Shown here piece after piece: positions 35,933 to 45,451 of a stretch of 64,000 bases of DNA. The translations under genes were made by a program, and so were the position numbers. The stretch is from assembly GCA_017533795.1 (NCBI GenBank), contig JAFWIH010000008.1, forward strand, positions 1 through 64,000. The letters are read 5' to 3'. The notes under the pieces were generated by a model. It did not search any database. It was given only the letters and a program-made list of their open reading frames with translations, and was not told the origin of the DNA. The first letter of the stretch is position 1. Each line of letters starts with the position of its first letter. This stretch comes from Clostridia bacterium. GTDB lineage: Bacteria; Bacillota; Clostridia; TANB77; CAG-508.

Positions 35933-37684
35933 CTAATTTTTTATTAAAACAGCTTTTATTCTTCTTATTCCTGCTGAACTTGATTCTTCTTTCTTTATTT
36001 TAAATTTGCCAAGTTCTTTTGTATTATTTACATGAGGTCCACCACATAACTCTTTTGATATATCTCCTATTGAATATACAGTTACTATATCAGGATACTT
36101 TTCTATAAACATGCACTCAGCTCCAGATTTAATAGCGTCTTCTTTAGTCATTTCTTGTTTTGTTACAGGTATTCCTTCTTGTATCCATTTATTTACTAAA
36201 TCTTCTAGTTGTTGCTTTTCCTCTGGTGTTAATTTATGATCACAATTAAAGTCAAATCTCATTCTTTCAGCTGTTATATTTGATCCTCTTTGATGTGCAT
36301 CTTTTCCAACTACAATTTTAAGTGCAGCATTTAAAAGATGTGTTGCTGTATGATATGCAATTGTTTCTGGTGTTTGATCTGCCAAACCGCCCTTAAATTT
36401 CTGTTCAGATCCTGCTTTTGATTTTTCTTGATGTTTTTTAAATAGCTCTTCAAATTCTTTTATATTTATTTCATAACTGTTTTCATTTGCTAATTCTCTA
36501 GTTACTTCTGGTGGAAATCCATATGTATCATATAATCTAAATACTACTTCTCCTGGAATTGTCTTTGTATTACCTAATCTAGAAATTTGTTTTTTAAACT
36601 CTCTTTCACCCTTTTCTAATGTTTTCATAAACTTATCTTTTTCTTCTATAATAGTATTTTTTATATTTTCTCTGTTACTTTCCAATTCAGGATATAATTC
36701 TTTTAGGTTTTCCACATTTATATCAATTAATGTAGATAACTCATTTAAGTCTATTTGTAATTTGTTCATATGTCTAATTAATCTTCTTATCAATCTTCTA
36801 AGAACATATCCTCTGTCTAAATTACTTGGTTTTCCCCCGTCTGCAATGATCATCATACTTGAGCGTAGATGTTCTGCAATAATTCTTCTGCTTTCTATAA
36901 TATCAACTTTTTGTATTTTTTCTAGTTTATCCATTACCGGTGAAAAAAGTTCTGTATCAAATGGAGTTTCTTTGTCTTCTAAAATCATTGTCATTCTTTC
37001 TAATCCAAGTCCTGTATCTACATTTTTCTGTTTTAATTTTCTATATCCATTCTTATCTTTAAAATACTCCATAAATACGTTGTTCCATATTTCAACATAT
37101 TTTCCACAATCGCAAGAAGGTTGACATTCTGGTCCACATGCAGGCTTCCCTGTATCATAAAACATTTCTGTATCCGGACCACATGGTCCTTCTTCTCCTG
37201 CAATCCACCAATTATCATTTTTTCCATAAAAATATATTCTATCTTCAGGTATTCCAACTTTTTTCCATGTTTCAGCTGATACAGTATCTCGTGGGCAGTC
37301 ATCATCTCCAGCAAAGCATGTTACAGAAATTTTTTCTGCAGGAATATTTAATTCTTTTGTTAAGAATTCAAAACTCATTGGTATAGATTCCTCTTTAAAG
37401 TAATCACCTAAAGACCAATTTCCAAGCATCTCAAAGAAAGTTAAATGGCGATTATCCCCTACTTCTTCTATATCATTTGTTCTTACACATTTTTGATAAT
37501 CAGTAAGCCTTTTTCCTTCTGGATGAGGCTCACCTAAAAGATATGGTACTAATGGATGCATGCCAGCAGTTGTAAATAATACAGATGGATCATTTTCAGG
37601 AATTAACGGTGCTGACGGAATTTCTTTATGTCCATGTCTTTTAAAGAACTCTATATATTTTCTTCTTATATCTATTGCTTTCAT
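35933..37684 (-). CDS. alaS: Alanine-tRNA ligase, short form lacking the C-Ala domain
   Basis: 583 residues. Class II catalytic core with motif 1-2 (RTNDIEEVGDNRHLTFFEMLGNWSLGDYFK) and motif 3 (GGKPSNLDRGYVLRRLIRR), then the editing domain with HTATHLLNA and the CGGPH zinc ligands. A CGPECQPSCDCGKYVEIW insertion in the core is Cys-rich. It ends right after the editing domain; the usual bacterial enzyme is ~870-880 residues with a C-terminal C-Ala domain. The frame, stop and next gene are tightly spaced, so this looks like a natural short form. No T-box was seen upstream. Confidence 0.93.
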   Translation of the reverse strand: MKAIDIRRKYIEFFKRHGHKEIPSAPLIPENDPSVLFTTAGMHPLVPYLLGEPHPEGKRLTDYQKCVRTNDIEEVGDNRHLTFFEMLGNWSLGDYFKEESIPMSFEFLTKELNIPAEKISVTCFAGDDDCPRDTVSAETWKKVGIPEDRIYFYGKNDNWWIAGEEGPCGPDTEMFYDTGKPACGPECQPSCDCGKYVEIWNNVFMEYFKDKNGYRKLKQKNVDTGLGLERMTMILEDKETPFDTELFSPVMDKLEKIQKVDIIESRRIIAEHLRSSMMIIADGGKPSNLDRGYVLRRLIRRLIRHMNKLQIDLNELSTLIDINVENLKELYPELESNRENIKNTIIEEKDKFMKTLEKGEREFKKQISRLGNTKTIPGEVVFRLYDTYGFPPEVTRELANENSYEINIKEFEELFKKHQEKSKAGSEQKFKGGLADQTPETIAYHTATHLLNAALKIVVGKDAHQRGSNITAERMRFDFNCDHKLTPEEKQQLEDLVNKWIQEGIPVTKQEMTKEDAIKSGAECMFIEKYPDIVTVYSIGDISKELCGGPHVNNTKELGKFKIKKEESSSAGIRRIKAVLIKN

Positions 37685-37719
37685 AAAAGTCTTCCTTTCT
37701 TATACAACATTGCGTAATT

Positions 37720-37748
37720 ATTATACTTCAAGGTCAATGAAAAATCAA
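37720..37748 (-). promoter_or_regulatory. Promoter of the alaS-HIT unit
   Basis: TTGATT (37748-37743), 17 bp, TATAAT (37725-37720) on the minus strand, about 30 bases before the alaS start. That leaves no room for a T-box leader. Confidence 0.7.
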
Positions 37749-37813
37749 GATGGAGCGCTTATTTTGTTGAGTTTTCTTGGGAATTTTACAGAATAATACT
37801 TTAATAATTTAGT

Positions 37814-37856
37814 AAAAAAACAAGCTAAGCTTTTATAAAAGTTTAACTTGTTTTTC
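37814..37856 (-). terminator. Terminator after spoVT
   Basis: AACAAGTTAAACTTTTATAA.. folds with AAAAGCTTAGCTTGTT on the minus strand, followed by a run of U. Adjacent to the spoVT stop. Confidence 0.8.
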
Positions 37857-37859
37857 TTA

Positions 37860-38414
37860 TTATATTTCCATTTGACTTCCTAAAAAACTTGCAGCAGATT
37901 GTGCAACCTTTTTTTCTACCTCTGTCATTTTAGTAGTATTTTCTTTTGAAAGAAGAACTACACTTCCTATAGCATCACCATCAGAAATTATTGGGTACAC
38001 AACTTGTGAGTTGTATTTTCTTTCGTTATTATCATTTTTAGTTATAGGAAGAGCTACATTGTTGTTGTCATTACTTGTATATATTTCTTTATCTTCCATT
38101 AGTTGCTCTAATTCAGGGCTTAAATTTTGTTCTAAAAATTCTTTTTTAGAGCCTCCTGACACTGCTATAACTGTATCTTTATCTGTTATACATGCAATAT
38201 GGCCAGTTGTTTTTGATAATGTTTCTGCATATCCTGATGCAAACTCTGAAAGCTCACCTATTGGAGAATATTTTTTTAGTATTACTTCCCCTTCTTTATC
38301 CGTAAAAATTTCAAGTGGGTCTCCCTCTTTTATGCGAAGTGTTTTTCTTATTTCCTTTGGAATAACTACTCTACCTAAATCATCTATTCTTCTTACTACA
38401 CCTGTTGCTTTCAA
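37860..38414 (-). CDS. spoVT: Stage V sporulation regulator SpoVT
   Basis: 184 residues. N-terminal AbrB-type swapped-hairpin DNA-binding domain (GVVRRIDDLGRVVIPKEIRKTLRI) and a C-terminal GAF domain (YAETLSKTTGHIACITDKDTVIAVSG). SpoVT modulates forespore sigma-G genes in B. subtilis. The start is a TTG, well supported by AAAGGAGGG six bases before it. No in-frame CGG. Confidence 0.95.
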   Translation of the reverse strand: MKATGVVRRIDDLGRVVIPKEIRKTLRIKEGDPLEIFTDKEGEVILKKYSPIGELSEFASGYAETLSKTTGHIACITDKDTVIAVSGGSKKEFLEQNLSPELEQLMEDKEIYTSNDNNNVALPITKNDNNERKYNSQVVYPIISDGDAIGSVVLLSKENTTKMTEVEKKVAQSAASFLGSQMEI

Positions 38415-38465
38415 TTTTTTCCCTCCTTTATTTTGTCATTAATCTTATTATGACAAATTAGGAAA

Positions 38466-38502
38466 AAATTATGCGTTTTTTTGTTTTTCAAAAAAACGCA
38501 TC
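38466..38502 (-). terminator. Terminator after the KAP gene
   Basis: ATGCGTTTTTTTG pairs perfectly with CAAAAAAACGCAT around a five-base loop, then AAUUUUUU on the minus strand. Confidence 0.85.
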
Positions 38503-38507
38503 TTAGT

Positions 38508-40490
38508 TTATTCTTCTTCTACAACTTCTTCTTTTTTACTAAAAAGTGTTAACTTATATTTATCTAAAATATAACCTAAGTCTTTAGAGAATTCCTTTAA
38601 TGTTACCATTTTTATTGTTATTCCTTTACCTTTAATATAATCATCAATAATTTGTTTTAGCTGTTTTATGTTTTTCATTTCAGGTTCAATTTCCTTTGTA
38701 TACTTATTAGCTCTATTTTGAAGTTTTTCTTTGATTATCATTATATCCTCATTTGCTGCACATGAAATTCTCTGAAACATCTGGTATGGATCTACATATT
38801 TAAATATTGGTATATCCATACATTCCTTATCAAACATTTCATAGAACTGTTCCATTCTCATAGGAATGCATTTAAATACATCATCTGCTAATTCTTTATA
38901 TTTCTTATCAAGTAATTGTAAATTAAGGCTATTAAAATATGTTAATATTTCTTCCATATCTTCGCCTACTTCGTCAATTGCAATTTTATTTAATTCTTCT
39001 TCAACATTTTCACAGTACTTAGACTTTAATGATGCAATATTCATTCCATTAAAAAATTCATTTTTTATGGTTTTTATATCATATTCTATTAGTCCTTTTC
39101 TTGAAAAATAGCTAAAATAAGCATATAGCTTAACAATATTTATTAATTCAATATCACCAGCTTTAATGTTGTCTAATATTTCTCTAATTACTCCATCAAA
39201 TTGATCATCAGGAATTTTCCAATATTCCTCTGTAAGAAGTCTTTTATATCCTGGTAGTTTTTCTATATCTACAGTATTTATTATTGCTTCCATATCATTT
39301 TTAAAGATTTTCATATTAAATATTCTTGTTCTTACATAATATTCAATAAACTTAAAAAACCTATATTCTGCTTTAAAATTATAGTAATAATTATTGTCAA
39401 ACTCTTTTATATAAAACTGCCTATTATCCATAAGAACTCTGGAAGAAACAAGTACAGCTTTATATTCCTCATTGTCTTCTATGTTTACAAATTTGTCTTT
39501 TGTTATTTTTCCAGCTTTTATTTCGAAAGATATTGCTATTGTAAATATTAACATTGTTTGCATAACTCTATAATTTGTATTTGGATATGATTTATTAACC
39601 ATCTCATATATTTTTTTAAAATCATTTAATGCATGTTTTAAAATTCTAAGGTTTCTAGTTCCACTCTTGTGAAATGTATTTATTATTAGTTTTGTGTTTT
39701 CACGTAAGAATCTTATTAGTTCTGGGTCATTTTCATATCTCATTAGTATACCATTGATAATATAATCAAATTGTGGTGCATATTCAAATGTTTCTCCAAT
39801 TAGTTTTTCTTTTATTCTTTCATAGTCATTTGCTTTGTCAAATACATATTCTATTTTGTCTCTTATTTTTTCTACCATTGGCTTATCATTTTTGTCCAAA
39901 TCCCCTTGTTTGTCTAGAAGATAAGTAGCAATAAATGTTTTCATCTCTAAGTTGCTACTTTTAAGTTTTGTTGATAATTCTTTTTCATTACATATTATAA
40001 TTGTTTTTATGTGATCGTGTTCAACAAAGTTGTTTATATATCCTAATATATCTATAACATCTACATTTGCTCTTTCTAAGTCGTCAAAGCATAATACTTT
40101 ATCATCAGTTGAGAAAAACTCTCCGTAATCTAATCTGTTTCCATTATCTGTTACACCAAAGAAGTTTGCCATATCTAAACCCGTTTTTGCATATTCAGGA
40201 ATTGTTGTCTGACCTTTTGAATTCATAAATTTTTTTAGATTTTTATCCATTAATTGTGTCGTCTCTATAAATATTTTTTTACTTATCTCTTCTAAGTTTG
40301 AAATTCCATACAAAGACATATAAATAGTTGTATAGCGTTTTCCATTTAACTGTAGTGATTCAATTTTATTTCTTACTTTATGATTCCAAAAGTGTGTTTT
40401 TCCTGAACCCCATTCACCATTTATCATAATTGCATAGTCTGTATAATCAGATCTAACATAGTCTAGTATGCTTTCTACTAAATCATCCAT
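38508..40490 (-). CDS. KAP-family P-loop NTPase
   Basis: 660 residues. Walker A near residue 25 (INGEWGSGKTHFWN), Walker B-like KVLCFDDLERANVDVID near residue 140, and sensor-like IIICNEKEL. This arrangement matches the KAP NTPase group, whose members are often linked to membranes or to mobile and defence loci. No transmembrane helices are obvious, unlike many KAP proteins. The helical C-terminal 400 residues are unrecognised. It sits between comF and spoVT as one gene, so the context gives no partner. A defence role is possible but unsupported. Confidence 0.82.
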   Translation of the reverse strand: MDDLVESILDYVRSDYTDYAIMINGEWGSGKTHFWNHKVRNKIESLQLNGKRYTTIYMSLYGISNLEEISKKIFIETTQLMDKNLKKFMNSKGQTTIPEYAKTGLDMANFFGVTDNGNRLDYGEFFSTDDKVLCFDDLERANVDVIDILGYINNFVEHDHIKTIIICNEKELSTKLKSSNLEMKTFIATYLLDKQGDLDKNDKPMVEKIRDKIEYVFDKANDYERIKEKLIGETFEYAPQFDYIINGILMRYENDPELIRFLRENTKLIINTFHKSGTRNLRILKHALNDFKKIYEMVNKSYPNTNYRVMQTMLIFTIAISFEIKAGKITKDKFVNIEDNEEYKAVLVSSRVLMDNRQFYIKEFDNNYYYNFKAEYRFFKFIEYYVRTRIFNMKIFKNDMEAIINTVDIEKLPGYKRLLTEEYWKIPDDQFDGVIREILDNIKAGDIELINIVKLYAYFSYFSRKGLIEYDIKTIKNEFFNGMNIASLKSKYCENVEEELNKIAIDEVGEDMEEILTYFNSLNLQLLDKKYKELADDVFKCIPMRMEQFYEMFDKECMDIPIFKYVDPYQMFQRISCAANEDIMIIKEKLQNRANKYTKEIEPEMKNIKQLKQIIDDYIKGKGITIKMVTLKEFSKDLGYILDKYKLTLFSKKEEVVEEE

Positions 40491-40505
40491 TTGTTTCCTC
40501 CAAAT

Positions 40506-41156
40506 TCAATCTTTTGCAATAGTTAGTATCCCTATTTGTTTACTGCCAGCATTTTTTATTAGTTTACTGCATTCATTCACAGTACTTCCAGTAGTATAAA
40601 CATCATCTATAATTAGTACCTTTTTATTCACAACTGTACTAGGAAATTTCAGGCAATAAGCATCTTTAATGTTTGTTTCTCGCTTTTCCTTATTTAAAGT
40701 ACTTTGCTCTGTAATATTCTTTATTTTTTTTAAGCTTTTTGTGTTTAATTTTAAGTTGGTTAACCTACAAATTTCCTTAGCAATTAGTTCACTTTGGTTG
40801 TATCCTCTCTCTTTTTTTCTTTTTTTGCTTAAAGGTACTGGTATTATTATATCATAACTTTTAATATTTTCTACAAATTTTTCGTTTTTTAGTATAAAAT
40901 TTGTAAATGTTTTATATATAAATGAGCAATCATTAAATTTATAATCAATTAATATTTTTCTTACTACTCCACTATACATAAAAATGTATAAGTGTTCATC
41001 GTAATATTTTTCATAGTCATCTATATAATTATCAATACCAAACACTTCTTGATTTTTTAATTGTATGTTACATTTATTGCATAATGAATTTCTGTCAATT
41101 CTTCCGCACACTCCACACACCGGTGGAAATATAATGTCTAATTTTTTGTTTAACAA
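40506..41156 (-). CDS. comF: ComF-family phosphoribosyltransferase-like protein
   Basis: 216 residues. N-terminal Cys4 zinc finger (PPVCGVCGRIDRNSLCNKC), central IIPVPLSKKRKKERGYNQSELIAKEI, and PRPP-type loop VLIIDDVYTTGSTVNEC. ComFC proteins take part in DNA uptake. Start codon TTG after GAGGAG. Lies 54 bp after recD2; together with dprA it hints at natural transformation ability, though no com pilus genes are in the window. Confidence 0.93.
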   Translation of the reverse strand: MLNKKLDIIFPPVCGVCGRIDRNSLCNKCNIQLKNQEVFGIDNYIDDYEKYYDEHLYIFMYSGVVRKILIDYKFNDCSFIYKTFTNFILKNEKFVENIKSYDIIIPVPLSKKRKKERGYNQSELIAKEICRLTNLKLNTKSLKKIKNITEQSTLNKEKRETNIKDAYCLKFPSTVVNKKVLIIDDVYTTGSTVNECSKLIKNAGSKQIGILTIAKD

Positions 41157-41195
41157 ATGTGTCTCCTCTCTTTAAGTTCTATCCCTTTTGACAAA

Positions 41196-41232
41196 AAATT
41201 TGCCAAAAAACTACGTCCCCATTGGCAAATTT
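41196..41232. repeat. GGGGACG-family repeat overlapping the 3' end of recD2
   Basis: AAATTTGCCA ... TGGCAAATTT with TACGTCCCCAT in the loop. The recD2 stop codon (41211) lies inside, so the last codons (N-L-P-M-G-T) come from the repeat. Confidence 0.8.
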
Positions 41233-43442
41233 CTTAATTTATATTCTAAGCCAGTATTTCTTTTTTTGCTATCTACATTCTGTATCATGTAACTTATTAC
41301 TTTGTCACTTCCTACTATTATTAGTAATTTTTTAGCCCTTGTAATTCCAGTATATAATAAGTTTCTTGTAAGTAACATTGGTGCAGCTTGTGGAGCTACC
41401 ATAATAACAACATCAAACTCACTTCCTTGTGATTTATGTATGGTTATGCAATAACTATGCTCAATTTGATCTAACTCTGAAAATTCATACCAACAAACTT
41501 TTTCATCATCAAATTTTATTTTTACGATTTTTTCTTGAGTATTTATCTTCAATATTGTGCCCATTTCTCCATTGAAAACTCCGCTTCCTATTTCATGAAT
41601 ATCTATATCTCTTTCCCAGTTTATGTCATAGTTATTTTTTATTTGCATAACTCTATCGCCTACCCTAAATGTCATTCCTAAGTTTGATTTTTCTGGTTCT
41701 CCGTCTATATGTGGATTTAATACATCTTGTAATGCTTTGTTTAATTCTTTTGTACCAAGCATACCTTTTTTAGTTGGTGTAATTACTTGTATGTTTTGGA
41801 AAAAATCATAATCTCCAAAGTCTTTTAATCTGCCATTACAAAGAGAGATTATTTCTTTTAGTGCTGATTCTTGATCTGACTTTTTTATAAAGAAAAAGTC
41901 TTGGTTCATTTCTTCATCTTCCATGTCCTGTTTTGACAAAAATGGTTCTCCATTGTTAACTCTATGAGCATTTACTATTATTTTACTTTTTGCTGCTTGT
42001 CTAAAAATTTTATCTAGATGTACTGTTGTTATTTGCTCAGATGCAATTAAATCTTTCAATACGCTTCCTGGTCCAACAGAAGGAAGCTGGTCTACATCAC
42101 CTACTAAAACAAGTTTGGTTCCCTTATATATACAGCTTAACAAATAGTCCATTAAAAACATATCAACCATAGAAACTTCATCTACTACTATAACATCAGC
42201 ATCAATTGGCATGCCTTCATAGTCTTGTTCATTTTTATAAATATCATCTTCACTAAATTTACCTATTTCCAATAATCTATGTAATGTACTAGCTTCTTCT
42301 CCTGTTGTTTCTGTAATTCTTTTAGCAGCTCTTCCTGTAGGAGCACATAACACTACTTTTTTCCCTTGTAATTTATATATTTCTATTATACTCTTTATAA
42401 TAGTGGTTTTTCCTGTACCTGGTCCTCCTGTAATTATAGTAACATTACTTTCATTTATAGCCATAACCGCTTCTTTTTGCTTGTTAGAAAGTAACATATC
42501 TATCCTACCTTCCACATCATATAGTCTTTTTTCTATATTTTTTATATGTTTCGCATTTTTGGAATGAACTAAGCTCATTATTTTTGTAGCAATACCTTTT
42601 TCGGTTTTATAAAAGTTATATAAATAAACCCATTCGTTTCCATTTCGTTCTTCTATAATAATTTCATTCTTAACTTTTAAATTTATAATATTATCTTCAA
42701 CTATTTCTGTTGTTACATCTAGAAGTTGAATTACAAATTCTATTAGGTTTTCTTTTAATGTACAACAATGGCCATTGTATGTTGTTCTAATTAAGGCATA
42801 TTTTATTCCACTTTCAACTCTTTTGTCATTATCATATGTTATACCAAGCTCTAGTGCCATTTGGTCTATTTTTTTAAAGTCTACACCTCTTGCTATATCT
42901 ATTAGAATATATGGATTTGATTCTATTTCATCTATAGCATTTGCACCTAATAATTTATATACTTTTTTTGCATTTTCTACACCTATTCCGAATTTTTCTA
43001 GGAATCCCACTATTTGCCATACTTCCCAGTTCTCTATAAAACTTTCTGCCATTACTTGCGCTTTTTCTTTAGAGATACCTTTTATATTTGCAAGCTTTTC
43101 TGGTTCAAATTTGAAAACATTAATTGTATCATCGCCAAACATATCTACTATTTTTTTTGCAGTAACAGGTCCTATTCCTTTAATTGTTCCATTTGATAAA
43201 TATTTTTCAAGAGCTGATAATGTTTGTGGCATAATTTTTTCAAATGTATCTACTTTAAATTGAGGGCCATATTCTTTATGCTCAACAAATCTGCCTGTCA
43301 GTTTTAATGTATCTCCACTATTAATAAAAGGAAGATATCCTACTATTGTTATTTCTTCTTCCTTTGTTTCTAATGCTGCTACAGTATAACTATTTACTTC
43401 ATTTTGGTATATTATATCTTCTACTATTCCCTCTAATTCCAA
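41211..43442 (-). CDS. recD2: RecD-like DNA helicase (RecD2)
   Basis: 743 residues of SF1B 5'-3' helicase without RecBC. N-terminal OB-like domain (GIVEDIIYQNEVNSYTVAAL), HhH region (GIGPVTAKKIVDMFG), Walker A (ITGGPGTGKTTII), Walker B/II (VIVVDEVSMVDMFLM), motif III GDVDQLPSVGPG, and motifs V-VI (YCITIHKSQGSEFDVVIM, LLYTGITRAKKLLIIVG). The C-terminal end runs into a palindromic repeat, so its last residues are probably not ancestral. Start is TTG. Confidence 0.95.
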   Translation of the reverse strand: MELEGIVEDIIYQNEVNSYTVAALETKEEEITIVGYLPFINSGDTLKLTGRFVEHKEYGPQFKVDTFEKIMPQTLSALEKYLSNGTIKGIGPVTAKKIVDMFGDDTINVFKFEPEKLANIKGISKEKAQVMAESFIENWEVWQIVGFLEKFGIGVENAKKVYKLLGANAIDEIESNPYILIDIARGVDFKKIDQMALELGITYDNDKRVESGIKYALIRTTYNGHCCTLKENLIEFVIQLLDVTTEIVEDNIINLKVKNEIIIEERNGNEWVYLYNFYKTEKGIATKIMSLVHSKNAKHIKNIEKRLYDVEGRIDMLLSNKQKEAVMAINESNVTIITGGPGTGKTTIIKSIIEIYKLQGKKVVLCAPTGRAAKRITETTGEEASTLHRLLEIGKFSEDDIYKNEQDYEGMPIDADVIVVDEVSMVDMFLMDYLLSCIYKGTKLVLVGDVDQLPSVGPGSVLKDLIASEQITTVHLDKIFRQAAKSKIIVNAHRVNNGEPFLSKQDMEDEEMNQDFFFIKKSDQESALKEIISLCNGRLKDFGDYDFFQNIQVITPTKKGMLGTKELNKALQDVLNPHIDGEPEKSNLGMTFRVGDRVMQIKNNYDINWERDIDIHEIGSGVFNGEMGTILKINTQEKIVKIKFDDEKVCWYEFSELDQIEHSYCITIHKSQGSEFDVVIMVAPQAAPMLLTRNLLYTGITRAKKLLIIVGSDKVISYMIQNVDSKKRNTGLEYKLRNLPMGT

Positions 43443-43510
43443 CAGTATTATGTCCTTTCTTATTTATACATGTAGTTTAACACAATAAAATCTAAAATTC
43501 AATGTGAGAA

Positions 43511-43864
43511 TTAATTGTTATTTACATTATCTAGTACATCTTTGCATTCTCTCCAACTCATTGTATTTATACATTTATAATCTGTAGATATTTTTTTTGC
43601 AATTTCTTTTGTATTATCCTCAGAATCTAAGTCTGCCACAAATATTTGTTTAACATAATCTTCTCTTCCATATAATATTTTAAACAAGCTCGAACGCAAA
43701 AAATATTCTATTTTATCTTCTTGGTTTTTTGTTGCTATAATTAGGTAAATTCCATCTGCCTTCATATCTGTATATGTAAAAATATAAATTATAGTTTTTA
43801 TTATTTCAAATAAACCATAAAGAGCCAAAGTCCAAATAGTTGCATTAATAAAAAAGTCTGTCAT
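43511..43864 (-). CDS. Unrecognised 117-residue membrane-anchored protein
   Basis: One N-terminal membrane helix (~5-30, FINATIWTLALYGLFEIIKTIIYIFTY given here in part) and a cytoplasmic domain with KIEYFLRSSLFKILYGRED and VADLDSEDNTKEIAKKI. The LDSEDNT motif and the small domain resemble a truncated nucleotide-sugar or glycosyltransferase-2 type fold, but this is weak. It lies between metK and recD2. Ribosome site GGAGG. Confidence 0.7.
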   Translation of the reverse strand: MTDFFINATIWTLALYGLFEIIKTIIYIFTYTDMKADGIYLIIATKNQEDKIEYFLRSSLFKILYGREDYVKQIFVADLDSEDNTKEIAKKISTDYKCINTMSWRECKDVLDNVNNN

Positions 43865-43912
43865 CTTACCAGCCTCCTTATGGTTTATAATATGTTTTAT
43901 TCTATATTTTTG

Positions 43913-45031
43913 CTACTTTAATTCAATTATGTTTTCCCATGGTAAACCTGTTTTTCCAAAGTGCCCATAGTTAGTAGTTTGAGTATATATTGGATTTCGT
44001 AACCCCAAATATTTTATTATTCCTCTAGGTGTTAAATTAAAGTTTTTCTTTATAATCTCAACAATTTTTTCATTCGGCATTATCCCAGTTCCAAATGTAT
44101 TTACATATATAGACATTGGTTGTTCCATTCCTATTGCATATGCTATTTGTAATTCACATTTATCTGCATAACCATTTGCAACAATATTTTTTGCAATATG
44201 ACGCATCATGTATGCAGCACTTCGATCAACCTTTGTAGCATCTTTACCAGAAAATGCTCCTCCACCATGCCTTGCGTATCCACCGTATGTATCTACAATT
44301 ATTTTTCTTCCTGTTAGTCCTGTATCACCTAAAGGTCCACCAGTTACAAATCTACCTGTTGGGTTTATATAGTATTTTGTTTTTTCATCTAAATACTTTT
44401 CAGGTATTACTTTTTTTATTACTTCTTCTATTATTCCATTTCTTAATTCTTCTGCTGTCACATCTTCTGTATGCTGAGTTGAAATTAAAACTGTATCAAT
44501 TCTTTTTACCTTGTCATCATCATATTCTACTGTTACTTGTGTTTTTCCATCAGGCCCTAAATATGGTAACACTTTTTGTTTTCTTACTTTTGTTAATTGT
44601 TTAGCAAGCTTATGAGCCATATGTATTGCAAATGGCATGTACGCTCTTGTTTCATTTGTGGCATAACCAAACATTATGCCTTGGTCTCCTGCTCCTCCTA
44701 CTTTGTCGTTTGTCCCAAGTGCTATATCTTCGCTTTGCTCTGTAATATTTATGTCTATACTACATGTTTTATAGTCTATATCATATTCTTTTCCTCTGTA
44801 TCCTATTTGTTTTATAGCATCCCTTGCAATTTGTTCTACATTTAGTTTTGCTTTTGTTGTAATTTCTCCTGCTATTGATATTTTTCCTGCTGATGCCATT
44901 GTCTCAATTGCAACTCTTGAGTGTGAATCTTGTTCTAAACATTTATCCAAGATTGAATCTGAAATAAAGTCACATAGCTTATCTGGGTGCCCTTCTGTTA
45001 CACTTTCTGATGTAAAATAATACTTGCTCAT
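43913..45031 (-). CDS. metK: S-adenosylmethionine synthetase
   Basis: 372 residues making SAM from methionine and ATP. Signature motifs: [54 protein letters not shown], and [14 protein letters not shown]. It ends in the shortened [13 protein letters not shown] tail typical of clostridial MetK. A SAM-I riboswitch with terminator precedes it, so expression should fall when SAM is plentiful. Confidence 0.98.
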   Translation of the reverse strand: MSKYYFTSESVTEGHPDKLCDFISDSILDKCLEQDSHSRVAIETMASAGKISIAGEITTKAKLNVEQIARDAIKQIGYRGKEYDIDYKTCSIDINITEQSEDIALGTNDKVGGAGDQGIMFGYATNETRAYMPFAIHMAHKLAKQLTKVRKQKVLPYLGPDGKTQVTVEYDDDKVKRIDTVLISTQHTEDVTAEELRNGIIEEVIKKVIPEKYLDEKTKYYINPTGRFVTGGPLGDTGLTGRKIIVDTYGGYARHGGGAFSGKDATKVDRSAAYMMRHIAKNIVANGYADKCELQIAYAIGMEQPMSIYVNTFGTGIMPNEKIVEIIKKNFNLTPRGIIKYLGLRNPIYTQTTNYGHFGKTGLPWENIIELK

Positions 45032-45077
45032 TTTTTTTGCTCCTTCTATTTTTATATTTATGCTACCAATTCTTAAT

Positions 45078-45107
45078 ACAAAAAACTCTGCTTTAAAAGC
45101 AGAGTTA
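45078..45107 (-). terminator. Riboswitch-controlled terminator before metK
   Basis: AACTCTGCTTT/AAAGCAGAGTT stem followed by UUUUUUG on the minus strand, between the SAM aptamer and metK. Confidence 0.9.
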
Positions 45108-45117
45108 ATTTTCTATT

Positions 45118-45218
45118 TGAATTATCATTCAAAGCTTCTGCTTCGCCAGTTTTAGCACCTTGCCCCCGCAGGTTGCTGTAAGATCATCGAGCTGGTTCTC
45201 TCCCTTACTCTTGATAAC
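45118..45218 (-). promoter_or_regulatory. SAM-I (S-box) riboswitch aptamer
   Basis: Minus strand has the S-box order: TTATCAAGAG...GGGAG, a GATGA..C..CAGCAACCTG core, the GGTGCTAAAACTG segment and a closing TGATAA that pairs with TTATCA (P1). It precedes a terminator and metK, the classic arrangement for SAM-repressed methionine genes. Confidence 0.92.
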
Positions 45219-45230
45219 ATATTAGTATGT

Positions 45231-45259
45231 ATTGTAACAAAATTATTACGTAATGTCAA
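45231..45259 (-). promoter_or_regulatory. Promoter of the SAM riboswitch-metK unit
   Basis: TTGACA (45259-45254), 17 bp, TACAAT (45236-45231) on the minus strand, just after the ferredoxin stop codon. Confidence 0.85.
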
Positions 45260-45266
45260 GTTTTTC

Positions 45267-45437
45267 TTACTCTTCTGATGGAGCACCAACTGGGCAAACT
45301 CCAGCACAAGAACCACAGCTTATGCAAGCTGATGCATCAATTTCAAATCTTTCGTCACCTTGTGATATACATCCTACTGGACATGTTGCAGCACAAGCTC
45401 CACAAGATATACATGCATCTGATATTTTATATGCCAT
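45267..45437 (-). CDS. 2[4Fe-4S] ferredoxin
   Basis: A 56-residue clostridial-type ferredoxin, MAYKISDACISCGACAATCP at the start. Two clusters: CISCGACAATCP near residue 9 and CISCGSCAGVCP near residue 38, related by internal duplication. Low-potential electron carrier for anaerobic metabolism. Ribosome site GGAGG, eight bases before ATG. It is short and so easily missed. Confidence 0.96.
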   Translation of the reverse strand: MAYKISDACISCGACAATCPVGCISQGDERFEIDASACISCGSCAGVCPVGAPSEE

Positions 45438-45451
45438 AATAATTCACCTCC

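Noticed and set aside
37685..37750. T-box leader upstream of alaS
   Set aside because: The promoter lies about 30 bases from the start codon, leaving no room, and no T-box sequence is seen.
38508..40490. KAP NTPase as part of a defence system
   Set aside because: No nuclease, methylase or toxin partner is next to it; neighbours are comF and spoVT.
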